Source: an uncultured bacterium (lineage in GTDB: Bacteria > Patescibacteriota > Minisyncoccia > Phycocordibacterales > PALSA-1337). From it: a stretch of DNA of 17,501 nucleotides. A program made the position numbers and the translations under genes. A model generated the notes under the pieces. That model saw only the letters and a program-made list of their open reading frames with translations, did no database searches and was not told where the DNA came from. Within the stretch, counting starts at the first letter, position 1. Every line of letters starts with the position of its first letter. The DNA is taken from assembly GCA_903876465.1 (NCBI GenBank), contig CAIRAF010000111.1, positions 1-17,501 of the forward strand, read 5' to 3'. Positions 6,567 to 13,570 of this stretch are shown here, one piece after another.

Positions 6567-6596
6567 GAAAAAAACCGCGTCGTACAGACCGCGGTT
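6567..6596 (-). terminator. Rho-independent terminator of aroD
   Basis: On the minus strand AACCGCG pairs with CGCGGTT (6590-6596 with 6573-6579), with a 10-nt loop and then a T run (plus-strand A run 6568-6574). It sits just after the aroD stop and upstream of the secD promoter, separating the two transcripts. Confidence 0.9.
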
Positions 6597-6612
6597 CGCG
6601 AGCAAAGACCTT

Positions 6613-7362
6613 TCATTTTCTGAGGTATGCCAGAACATTCCTTATGCCACTGGCTTTAGGTTGTCCCTTAACAACAACTTTTTTCAAATACCCGTAGATA
6701 AGTGGGCCACCGTTGATTGCATCCAGATAACGGGAAATCTTTGCGTATTTCCCACCAATCACCATAGACGCAACTTTATAGCTATGATTGGGATTATTAT
6801 CCGTGTAGAGGCGCATATTTTCCATTGCGTTTTGAAGAGTATTTAACTCGACATCAGTGCTTACACTGACTGCAACCTTGAGGAGACTGCCTCCAACACG
6901 CCGACAAATATCAGCCTGCGCCAATAATTTATCTACCGTTGGTGTCTCTTCGAAATCATGGTAGGAGACGATAACTCCCACACCAGACTTCCTGGCCATC
7001 ACGACAACATCCATCAATTCATCGACAGTGCTCGCCTCGATATCGATAAAAGTCGCGTAACGAAGGAATTTTTTGTATAAATTTCGCCGGTCACGAATCG
7101 TCCAACTTTTGCGTCCACCTCCCTCGCCCGCATCCCGGACGGTGATAATCAGGGGCTTCTTCGTGTTCAGCAATTGTTGAAAAGATTTATTGCTGGGGTC
7201 AGACAAGCGAATCTTGTCCAATCTCACTTCGAATATGTCCACTAGTCGTGAACTCGCATCAACGAATCTTCCAATGCGACAAGCGCACACCAAATCATCT
7301 TTGCAGGCAATAACGCCAACAACATTGGTTTGTTCCAACAGTTTGCTATATTTATTTTTCAT
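6613..7362 (-). CDS. aroD: Type I 3-dehydroquinate dehydratase
   Basis: The enzyme converts 3-dehydroquinate to 3-dehydroshikimate in the shikimate pathway through a Schiff-base lysine. The 249-residue protein matches type I enzymes in length and carries the catalytic set in order. These are EVRLD (45-49, substrate-binding Glu and Arg), TVRDAGEGG (74-82), DIEA (107-110), SYHDFEETP with catalytic His135 (133-141), and LKVAV with the Schiff-base Lys162 (161-165). Further on are a variant of the MG..G..SR motif (MVIGGKYAKISR, Arg211) and GQPKASG (233-239, Gln234). Divergence from the usual MGxxGxxSR pattern suggests a distant branch. It is a single gene with its own terminator and a leader that can form a hairpin. 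No other shikimate genes are in the window. Confidence 0.93.
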   Translation of the reverse strand: MKNKYSKLLEQTNVVGVIACKDDLVCACRIGRFVDASSRLVDIFEVRLDKIRLSDPSNKSFQQLLNTKKPLIITVRDAGEGGGRKSWTIRDRRNLYKKFLRYATFIDIEASTVDELMDVVVMARKSGVGVIVSYHDFEETPTVDKLLAQADICRRVGGSLLKVAVSVSTDVELNTLQNAMENMRLYTDNNPNHSYKVASMVIGGKYAKISRYLDAINGGPLIYGYLKKVVVKGQPKASGIRNVLAYLRK

Positions 7363-7372
7363 AGGTTCAACT

Positions 7373-7396
7373 AGTTCAGGTTTTGTTTACTGAACT
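7373..7396 (-). promoter_or_regulatory. Inverted repeat in the aroD 5' leader
   Basis: AGTTCAG (7373-7379) and CTGAACT (7390-7396) are perfect 7-bp arms around a 10-nt loop, 10 nt upstream of the aroD start. A further GGTTCA copy (7364-7369) lies between the arm and the ATG. It could be a regulator's operator or an RNA hairpin. A possible promoter, TTTACA followed by a poor -10, lies further upstream, so aroD would have a real leader, unlike its neighbours. Confidence 0.4.
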
Positions 7397-7445
7397 TATG
7401 AAAGCATAAAAACACTCACATGTAAAGAGTCAGGAATCTTCTCGT

Positions 7446-8522
7446 CTACTTCACATACTTCATGTACCTTCCCTCCTTTTTGACGAAAGCTTCTTTTGAA
7501 GGCCACTTGTATTGATAACCATACATACGCGTGACTTTAGTACCATCAACAGCAATAGGATACGAATACGACTTCCAACCACCTTTAGATGTTGGAACGC
7601 GACCACGTGTTCCATTCCACATTACAAAGAATACAATACGTATGAGCCAAGGATTGATACGGACAGGTCTCTTGTGAACCGCCTCCGCCATATTACGGCC
7701 TGTGACGACCGGTCCAGGAGGACAAGCATTGAAAGCTTCATAGTCAGTCTTGAGCGGATTGAAAGCGAACATAGTAACAATATCAGCAATATCATCTTCG
7801 TGGATGAATTGGCGACACCACTTCTTTGTAACAGGCACAAAAGAAACCATTGCTGAAATAAGGCGATGGATGAAAGATTCTTTGAGTTGACCAGAGAGAG
7901 CTGCTTGTAGACCGAAACGAATACGCATATAGCGACCACGTGGACCAGTGATAGCTGCAGGACGGATGATGGCTACCTGTGGAACCAGACCAGCATTCTC
8001 CCCTTTTGCTGCCAAAGCCTTCTTATACCTCTCCATCAAGTGCTCCTCACAAATTCTCTTTTCTTCAGCATAAAGATAATCTGTTTTTCTGAAACCTTCT
8101 TCTTCTTTGAACAAATGCTCAATAGTATTATTTGAAAATGCTGCATAGGAAGCCACAGTTGAGAAATGAATTAACTTCTTAACAGATGGTGTCGAAAATG
8201 CAAAATCAAAGATAGCGTCAGAACCATCAATATTCCATTTCCATTGTGTTGCCTTATTGGCATACATTTCGCGAATCTGCCATGCAGTGTGAATGACGAT
8301 ATCAGGATTATAAGAACGAACTTTTTCTTGCCAAGTTGTATCGGAAGTTAAAGCCTGGATATATATCAAATTCTTTACGTTCTTGATGAGATCTGGCAAC
8401 GGCTCTTTGTCGATGGCAATTATGGTTTCAATATCATTTCGAGTTGAAAAGAGGTCAATAAGCATAGCGCCGACATAACCCGCGCCACCAGTGATAAAGA
8501 TTGTATGTTTGGATGAATTCAT
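7446..8522 (-). CDS. NAD-dependent epimerase/dehydratase (extended SDR) family protein
   Basis: The 358-residue protein is an extended short-chain dehydrogenase/reductase, the family that epimerises, dehydrates or reduces nucleotide sugars. It opens with the Rossmann dinucleotide motif TGGAGYVG (11-18). The acidic residue of IAIDKE (36-40) is typical of NAD(H) preference. HFSTVASY (119-126) is followed by the catalytic YxxxK as Y151-A-E-E-K155, and IIRPAAITGP follows. The C-terminal substrate domain is divergent (WNGTRGRVPTSKGGW, VTRMYGYQYKWPSKEAF), so the substrate cannot be named. It lies just downstream of the polyprenyl-phosphate sugar transferase on the same strand, so surface-glycan precursor synthesis is the likely context. 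It has its own promoter (TTGAGA, 17 bp, TACATT), and the ATG follows the -10 by nine bases. Confidence 0.88.
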   Translation of the reverse strand: MNSSKHTIFITGGAGYVGAMLIDLFSTRNDIETIIAIDKEPLPDLIKNVKNLIYIQALTSDTTWQEKVRSYNPDIVIHTAWQIREMYANKATQWKWNIDGSDAIFDFAFSTPSVKKLIHFSTVASYAAFSNNTIEHLFKEEEGFRKTDYLYAEEKRICEEHLMERYKKALAAKGENAGLVPQVAIIRPAAITGPRGRYMRIRFGLQAALSGQLKESFIHRLISAMVSFVPVTKKWCRQFIHEDDIADIVTMFAFNPLKTDYEAFNACPPGPVVTGRNMAEAVHKRPVRINPWLIRIVFFVMWNGTRGRVPTSKGGWKSYSYPIAVDGTKVTRMYGYQYKWPSKEAFVKKEGRYMKYVK

Positions 8523-8531
8523 GTAATACCT

Positions 8532-8560
8532 AATGTATCATTTTTCTACCCCTTTCTCAA
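8532..8560 (-). promoter_or_regulatory. Promoter of the SDR gene (leaderless type)
   Basis: On the minus strand the -35 TTGAGA (8555-8560, five of six consensus bases) and -10 TACATT (8532-8537) are spaced by 17 bp. The -10 ends nine bases before the ATG at 8522. The -35 begins directly after the stop codon of the upstream sugar transferase gene. Confidence 0.55.
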
Positions 8561-9901
8561 TTACATCCCCTCTCTAGAGAGTAAAGTCTTGAAAGTTTTC
8601 AAAACAATCTGTAAATCCAAACTAAATGAACGGTATTTTATATAATACAAATCATATGACATGCGCACTTTATTTTCTTCTATAGTCTGCGGAGGTGTAT
8701 TCTGATTGACCTGAGCCCAACCAGAAAGACCAGGTTTGACGATTGTTCGAACTGAATAGTACGGAATAGCGTCTTTCAATCTGCCACCAAGACCAGCAAT
8801 ATCTGAACGTGGACCAATGAGCGACATATCTCCTTTCAATACAGCAAGTCCTTGTGGCAATTCATCGATACGAGTCTTGCGTATAAAATGACCGACGCGA
8901 GTGACCTTATTTTCACTTTGTGCACTTTCATTAACCCATTTTCCATGATCATTCTTCTGCATACTTCTAAATTTATAATAGTGCATTGGTACACCATCTT
9001 TTCCAGTTCTCTCTTGGCGTATGAAAACAGACCCCTGATCTTCTAACTTTATTGCAATTGCCACAAACGGATAGACAATAACTGTGGCAATACAAATAAT
9101 TACTCCGAAAAATAGATCCAGAGCTCTTTTGAGAAAATCATACATGCGTGGAGAAACTGAACTGATATGACTCATGATCCAAGCATAATTCATACATGAA
9201 AGCGGAATACGATTGAAAGTCTCTTCGTAAAGCTCATGAATATCGATAATCTGCGTCTTTGGAAAAAACTTGTTATACAACTCTGGAAGCAATGCTTCAA
9301 TATGCGGATTATTTATATCTGCCACAATATATTGAAATGTTGAACCACTATCTTCCATTGATGAAATAAGCGTCTGTGCTGAGACCTCTGGATCAATACG
9401 CTTACGACAAGATAAGCCAATACGCGGATTGAAAGACATTTCAGTTATAAGGTCTTCTACTTCTGGACCAGAGCCAATAACGAGTGCTGGGTATTTATGT
9501 CTAAGAGAAAATAGTGAGTATGTACTCATGCGCCAGAGTACCAATAATGCCGATGAGAGAAAAAGATAAGCAAATAGAGTTATCTTTGGCGTAACCTGAA
9601 AACTTGGTACGAAATAAAACAATGCTACAGCGATAAGACCATTGACGATCTGAGCACGAATAACTATTGCAGGTATAGATGAACGAACAAGAAAAACCGT
9701 GCGTCCATAAAGTCCAGATATATAGAATGTTACAATCGAATAAAGAAAGATAATAGAAAATGGCAAACTATGAAAGTTTATCGTCTCATTTGATGGCCAA
9801 GAATGGTAACGGAGTGCCAGTGTCAAAAACAGAGAAAGTGCTAGAATAATGACATCGATGCATCCGACCAGTATTGGTTCCCTTTTATTGACTATAGCCA
9901 T
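8561..9901 (-). CDS. Polyprenyl-phosphate sugar-1-phosphate transferase (WcaJ/WbaP-like)
   Basis: The enzyme would move a sugar-1-phosphate from a nucleotide sugar to undecaprenyl phosphate, the first membrane step of capsule, O-antigen or S-layer glycan synthesis. The 446-residue protein shows the usual layout. Four N-terminal transmembrane helices (about 10-30, 47-63, 80-98 and 107-126) precede a Rossmann-like soluble domain starting VIGSGPEVEDL (141-151). A re-entrant or membrane helix (about 260-284) leads into the catalytic domain. This has FIRQERTGKDG (293-303), YYKFRSM (308-314), DELPQ (346-350), SLIGPRSD (360-367), KPGLSGWAQVNQ (389-400) and DLYYIKY (417-423). The sugar specificity is unknown. 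It is divergent from a GT4 glycosyltransferase, with only 32 bp between their start codons. Confidence 0.95.
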   Translation of the reverse strand: MAIVNKREPILVGCIDVIILALSLFLTLALRYHSWPSNETINFHSLPFSIIFLYSIVTFYISGLYGRTVFLVRSSIPAIVIRAQIVNGLIAVALFYFVPSFQVTPKITLFAYLFLSSALLVLWRMSTYSLFSLRHKYPALVIGSGPEVEDLITEMSFNPRIGLSCRKRIDPEVSAQTLISSMEDSGSTFQYIVADINNPHIEALLPELYNKFFPKTQIIDIHELYEETFNRIPLSCMNYAWIMSHISSVSPRMYDFLKRALDLFFGVIICIATVIVYPFVAIAIKLEDQGSVFIRQERTGKDGVPMHYYKFRSMQKNDHGKWVNESAQSENKVTRVGHFIRKTRIDELPQGLAVLKGDMSLIGPRSDIAGLGGRLKDAIPYYSVRTIVKPGLSGWAQVNQNTPPQTIEENKVRMSYDLYYIKYRSFSLDLQIVLKTFKTLLSREGM

Positions 9902-9933
9902 AGTATGCTCTACTCTACAATAAAACTCTCTAT
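9902..9933. promoter_or_regulatory. Shared divergent promoter region of the glycan genes
   Basis: Only 32 bp separate the start codons of the sugar transferase (minus) and the GT4 gene (plus), so both promoters must overlap this region or the neighbouring coding sequence. For the plus strand TACAAT (9916-9921) ends twelve bases before the ATG at 9934. TTGACT (9888-9893) lies upstream but at 22 bp, which is too far. For the minus strand TATTGT or CATACT are weak -10 candidates. No Shine-Dalgarno is visible on either side. Confidence 0.4.
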
Positions 9934-11094
9934 ATGAAAATAGCCTATCTTATAACGAAGTCGAACTGGGGCGGAGCTCAAAAGTATGTTTATGAGCTTG
10001 CTACTAGTCTCAATAAAGATTTATACAAAGCCCAAGTCATCTTGGGTGGCAATGGGCCACTTATAGAAAAGCTGGAATCACAGAATATTAAGGTTATTCC
10101 AATTGATTCATTTGGTCGGGATGTTGATACGCGCAAGGATTTTGAAGCATTCAAAGAATTGTGGGGTATCGTTCGCCGAGAACGTCCAGATATTTTACAT
10201 ATCAATAGTTCAAAAGCTGGGATCATGGGTGCCCTAGTTGGAAGAATGCTCCGAGTACCAAAGATAATCTTTACAGCTCATGGTTGGGCTTTCAATGAAG
10301 ACAGACCGCTGTATCAAAAAATTATCATCAAAATACTCCACTGGATTACCATTATTCTTTGTCATCAGACTATTGCTGTATCAGAAAATATTAAAAATGC
10401 ATTTAATGGTTGGCCTTGGGTAACCGGTAAAATAATAGTCATCCATAACGGTATAAAAGCAGAAACAGGCTATGCAAAGAATGGTGCGCGACAAGCCCTA
10501 GTTACGATGTTTCCAGGATTGAAGAAAGCCTTGGAGCAGAAAAAACTTTATTGGGTTGGAACGATTGCTGAACTACATCCAATAAAAAATATAGATGGCG
10601 CTCTGAAAGCAATGAACGAACTTTTGAGACAGGTCGGCGATAGACCCAATGCTCCATATTATCTTTACACTGTTATGGGTGAAGGCCATGAACGTTCAAG
10701 GCTAGAGAGTATGATCGCTGAACTAAATCTATCTGATCATGTCTTTCTTCTTGGACACGTTACTGATGCTTTCCAATACATAAAGGCTTTTGATACCTTC
10801 TTACTCCCTTCCAAATCAGAAGCCCTAGCTTATGTTCTACTAGAAGCAGGTTTACAAGAGACTCCTGTAATAGCAACAGGTGTTGGTGGTATTCCTGAAA
10901 TCATAGATGACATGACTTCTGGCATTCTTCTTCAGCCAAATAAATCAAAGGAAATTGCTCATGCCATTTCCTTCTACGCTGAACATCCAGAGATTGCTCG
11001 CCAACACGCTCGAGCCCTCAATGAAAAAGTAAAGAAAGATTTTACATTAGAAAGAATGGTGAGTGAGACAGAGAAAATTTATAATTCTAAATAG
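9934..11094 (+). CDS. GT4-family glycosyltransferase
   Basis: The 386-residue GT-B fold retaining glycosyltransferase probably extends a lipid-linked glycan begun by the neighbouring sugar transferase. The N-terminal domain begins MKIAYLITKSNWGGAQKY with the glycine-rich GGAQ loop (13-16), and has HINSSKAG (89-96) and TAHGW (114-118). The C-terminal nucleotide-sugar-binding domain has VIHNGI (169-174), GTIAELHPIKN (209-219, with the phosphate-binding Lys218), FLLGHVTD (271-278) and the EX7E element E296...E304 in SKSEALAYVLLEA. It continues with TGVGGIPEII (315-324). A hydrophobic helix (about 130-145) may attach it to the membrane. The donor and acceptor sugars cannot be read from sequence. 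No clear terminator of its own follows. Confidence 0.94.
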   Translation: MKIAYLITKSNWGGAQKYVYELATSLNKDLYKAQVILGGNGPLIEKLESQNIKVIPIDSFGRDVDTRKDFEAFKELWGIVRRERPDILHINSSKAGIMGALVGRMLRVPKIIFTAHGWAFNEDRPLYQKIIIKILHWITIILCHQTIAVSENIKNAFNGWPWVTGKIIVIHNGIKAETGYAKNGARQALVTMFPGLKKALEQKKLYWVGTIAELHPIKNIDGALKAMNELLRQVGDRPNAPYYLYTVMGEGHERSRLESMIAELNLSDHVFLLGHVTDAFQYIKAFDTFLLPSKSEALAYVLLEAGLQETPVIATGVGGIPEIIDDMTSGILLQPNKSKEIAHAISFYAEHPEIARQHARALNEKVKKDFTLERMVSETEKIYNSK

Positions 11095-11102
11095 TCACAA
11101 TT

Positions 11103-11133
11103 AAAAAACCCCTAACCAAATTACATGGCGGGG
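11103..11133 (-). terminator. Rho-independent terminator of the 11153-11596 gene
   Basis: On the minus strand CCCC (11130-11133) pairs with GGGG (11109-11112). The inner CCA and TGG arms also pair around an asymmetric bulge, and six T follow (plus-strand A 11103-11108). It lies between the convergent GT4 and hypothetical genes. The plus strand has no T run, so it serves the minus gene. Confidence 0.6.
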
Positions 11134-11152
11134 CCCTAGACTAGACGGAAAA

Positions 11153-11596
11153 TTATTGTTCAGCAAATAGAGGAGCGGAGTGAACACTGAACAAATCATA
11201 TTCAAGCCAATGCCAGTAAATAACTGGTGTTTGACCTTCGATATTCTGAATCCTCGGAACAAACTGATTACCGAAATTATCATGAGCCGCTGATCTCCAG
11301 AGGAGCAAATGTTTTCCGCGAAAAGCATCAGGGATGCCTTGCTTTATCATTGCCCTGCCTTCATCGAAATTCATAGTCCGACGAATGATAACAGTTTCTT
11401 CCAAATGATTGAGTACCTGCACCCCTTTGACCCTACCACCCTCCATCTGTTTTGGAAGAAGGTAAGGGATAAGATATTCAGGATCGAATGTTTCGGGACC
11501 CAAAGCTTCAACTCCCGGAAATATCCACCCTGTGACGAAATGTGGAACAGAGTCTCTTAGACCTCCCCTCTCAACAAAGATTTTTGGCTTTTTCAT
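11153..11596 (-). CDS. Hypothetical protein (147 aa)
   Basis: This is a complete 147-residue ORF with ATG 11596 and a terminator 20 nt past its stop. The protein is soluble, with no signal peptide or membrane helix. It starts with a basic segment (MKKPKIFVERGG) and has aromatic and Pro-rich stretches (VTGWIFPGVEALGPETFDPEYLIPYLLP at about 21-48) and a C-terminal half rich in Trp and His (LLLWRSAAHDNFGNQ, VIYWHWLEYDL). I do not recognise a family or catalytic motif. It faces GT4 convergently and is separated from the rodA operon by an intergenic region with an inverted repeat, so it seems to be an independent gene. No Shine-Dalgarno precedes the ATG. The overlapping plus-strand frame is judged a shadow. 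Confidence 0.6.
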   Translation of the reverse strand: MKKPKIFVERGGLRDSVPHFVTGWIFPGVEALGPETFDPEYLIPYLLPKQMEGGRVKGVQVLNHLEETVIIRRTMNFDEGRAMIKQGIPDAFRGKHLLLWRSAAHDNFGNQFVPRIQNIEGQTPVIYWHWLEYDLFSVHSAPLFAEQ

Positions 11597-11609
11597 AATT
11601 TATGTAAAA

Positions 11610-11647
11610 TTGACCAACTCCAATAAACACCCTACAAGACTGGTCAA
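11610..11647. repeat. Spaced inverted repeat upstream of the hypothetical gene
   Basis: TTGACCA (11610-11616) and TGGTCAA (11641-11647) are perfect 7-bp arms with 24 nt between them. They lie 14 bp upstream of the start codon at 11596. The spacing suits a dimeric DNA-binding protein or a weak hairpin. The function is unknown. Confidence 0.4.
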
Positions 11648-11648
11648 T

Positions 11649-11669
11649 AAAAAACAAGCCTGATTTTTT
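11649..11669 (-). terminator. Weak terminator-like hairpin after rodA
   Basis: Six A (11649-11654), then CA, AGCC, TG, A and six T (11664-11669) form an A:T-rich hairpin with one A-A mismatch and a 4-nt loop just after the rodA stop. It could end the rodA operon in either direction. The stem is weak in GC, so confidence is low. Confidence 0.35.
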
Positions 11670-11671
11670 AC

Positions 11672-12805
11672 TTACTGTGGGCCCAAGAACTCATTCTTGA
11701 CCGCGTCCTTATGCGCTGGACGTGCATATCTTCTCATGGCCATCAGGATACCAAGGGCGATGAATTCTGTCATAACGTGTGTGCCACCATAACTCATGAA
11801 TGGTAAAGGCGTACCAGTTACAGGCAAAAGGTGTATATTCATGCCTATATTAACCACAAGGTGTACGATGAAAAATATTGCTACGCCGGCACCATAAAGT
11901 ATTTCGAAATTCGTTGCTCCACGCGAGGTGTTGACTATGATACGCCATATGAGGATACCGTAGAGGCCAAAGAAGAGAACCACACCAACAAAACCCCATT
12001 CTTCGGAGAAGGCCGCAAAAATAAAGTCGGTCTGATATTCCGGCAAAAACTTAAGGCGTGATTGTGTGCCATATCCAACTCCTTTACCCATGATTTCTCC
12101 AGAACCGACAGCTATCGTTGATTGATATGAATTGTAGCCTGAACCGCGAACATCAGTCAGTGGATGAATAAAGTTTATAATGCGCTGTTTTTGATAATCG
12201 CGAAAACCAACAAACCATAGAAGTGTAAAACCAAAAACCACCAAAGCAAGCAAACCAAAAAGATGTTTTCTTGATATACCAGAAACCATGACCATGCCAA
12301 GCCATATGAGAAACATGATGATAGCTGAACCGAGATCAGGGTGCAAAATGACCAGAACAAAGAAAATAAAAGTATAAATACCCGACACGATAATGTGACG
12401 AATATTAGCGATCGCTATATGTCTACGTGAAAAATATTTAGCGAGAATTATGATCAGTGCTAGCTTGGCGAAATCAGATGGTTGAAATGAGAATAATCCA
12501 AAATTAATCCAGTTAGCAGCACCGTGAGAAACTTTACCTATAAGAAACAGAGCAGACAATATGACAACAGAAGAAGTGAACAGAAACACTGATACTGAAC
12601 GCAATCGGAGAAATCGGACATCGATACTACTTACCGTAAAAAAGGCAATGATAGAAGCTATTATCCAGAGAAACTGATGCCAAGCAAAAGTACTATCATC
12701 AGTAAATGAATGCATCGTCGAAAGTCCCGCTGCCAAAAGAGGAATGGTCACCAGGAAGAGTACCCAATCGATACTCATGGCTTTATTTTGAATGAATCGT
12801 ATCAT
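11672..12805 (-). CDS. rodA: Rod shape-determining protein RodA (SEDS peptidoglycan glycosyltransferase)
   Basis: RodA polymerises lipid II into glycan strands during lateral wall growth, together with a class B penicillin-binding protein. The 377-residue protein has about ten transmembrane helices and the SEDS signatures. These are NWINFGLFSFQPSDFAKLALI (98-118), the polar loop RIINFIHPLTDVRGSGYNSYQS (208-229), and GKGVGYGTQSRLKFLPEYQTDFIFA (240-264), where Asp260 corresponds to the essential aspartate of the family. The C-terminal motif LPVTGTPLPFMSYGG (327-341) is also present. The short length, and GxG..Q..LKFLPE..TDFIFA rather than the FtsW form, favour RodA over FtsW. It starts 4 nt after the stop of the Cys-rich protein gene and so is the last gene of a three-gene operon. 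No PBP2, MreB or MreC gene is in the window. Confidence 0.95.
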   Translation of the reverse strand: MIRFIQNKAMSIDWVLFLVTIPLLAAGLSTMHSFTDDSTFAWHQFLWIIASIIAFFTVSSIDVRFLRLRSVSVFLFTSSVVILSALFLIGKVSHGAANWINFGLFSFQPSDFAKLALIIILAKYFSRRHIAIANIRHIIVSGIYTFIFFVLVILHPDLGSAIIMFLIWLGMVMVSGISRKHLFGLLALVVFGFTLLWFVGFRDYQKQRIINFIHPLTDVRGSGYNSYQSTIAVGSGEIMGKGVGYGTQSRLKFLPEYQTDFIFAAFSEEWGFVGVVLFFGLYGILIWRIIVNTSRGATNFEILYGAGVAIFFIVHLVVNIGMNIHLLPVTGTPLPFMSYGGTHVMTEFIALGILMAMRRYARPAHKDAVKNEFLGPQ

Positions 12806-12809
12806 TCCC

Positions 12810-13565
12810 CTATTCTGCCACAGGTAAGACTTCTATGGAAATGACTGAACCATTAAATGAGCTTGGCCAGGTGAATGGAGCTACAGCACTATCATATCCA
12901 GCGATACTGTCTATAACAGTTTTTGAAAAACCAATAGCGTTACTATCTTTATCATACAAGACCACATATACATCTATTTTATTTATTGGATCGACTCCTG
13001 AATTTTTGAGGGTAACAGACAATGAAGTACCGGAACTGTCTTCCGAATATTTCTTTTCGCCAATTAAGATATTGGCAAGAGGGTCTCCTGCGGATTGCCA
13101 TTGTGGTGAACCGGTAAATTCAAATAATGCCTTAGAAGGAATACGTTTACTCATAGCCACTTCTCCATTGAATGCCAATGTATTTCTATGAGGCGGCAAT
13201 GTAACAGTACCAGTATATTCAGTAATCTCAACACCTTGATTGTCGTATACGATCACATGATACGGTACATCAAGTGCAACCGCAGATGTATTTGGATTGA
13301 TAATATATGTAGCAATATTATAGAGTTGTGGAGCGACTTTCTCTATACGTGTCCAGACGATTTGTGGTGTCAGGAAGGCACTTGGACAGAGTCTTCTACA
13401 TGAACCTCCACAATCTACACCAGTCTCATCACCATTTTGAACACCATCAGAACAAGTTGGAGCCTTGTAGAATATAAAGAATGCAGGTAAGCCGATCGCT
13501 CCGATAGCGATAACGACGATAATAAGCATATATACAGATTTTCTACGCTGCGACCATGAAGACAT
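12810..13565 (-). CDS. Membrane-anchored protein with a Cys-rich motif, unknown function
   Basis: The 251-residue protein has a short basic N-terminus (SQRRKS) and one hydrophobic helix (about 11-33), which should anchor it with the rest outside. Immediately after comes a compact motif, C38-S-D-G-V-Q-N-G-D-E-T-G-V-D-C52-G-G-S-C56-R-R-L-C60. This resembles the C-DG-xNG-EtgvDCGG-C--C Cys-rich motif seen in some secreted bacterial proteins, where it probably forms two disulfides. The rest (about 70-250) is beta-rich, with LSVTLKNSGVDPINKIDVYVVLYDKDSNAIG reminiscent of FxLYD-type immunoglobulin-like domains. Its place between a polytopic membrane protein and rodA, with 5-bp and 4-bp gaps, suggests an envelope role. 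No catalytic residue set is recognised. Confidence 0.72.
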   Translation of the reverse strand: MSSWSQRRKSVYMLIIVVIAIGAIGLPAFFIFYKAPTCSDGVQNGDETGVDCGGSCRRLCPSAFLTPQIVWTRIEKVAPQLYNIATYIINPNTSAVALDVPYHVIVYDNQGVEITEYTGTVTLPPHRNTLAFNGEVAMSKRIPSKALFEFTGSPQWQSAGDPLANILIGEKKYSEDSSGTSLSVTLKNSGVDPINKIDVYVVLYDKDSNAIGFSKTVIDSIAGYDSAVAPFTWPSSFNGSVISIEVLPVAE

Positions 13566-13570
13566 ATAGA

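Noticed and set aside
6507..6638. Longer SecD start at 6638
   Set aside because: The additional 44 codons run through the aroD terminator and secD promoter and do not look like SecD. ATG 6506 fits the family.
3888..7362. Reassigned UGA codon (genetic code 25)
   Set aside because: UGA ends both the winged-helix and aroD genes at natural family lengths, so it is a stop here.
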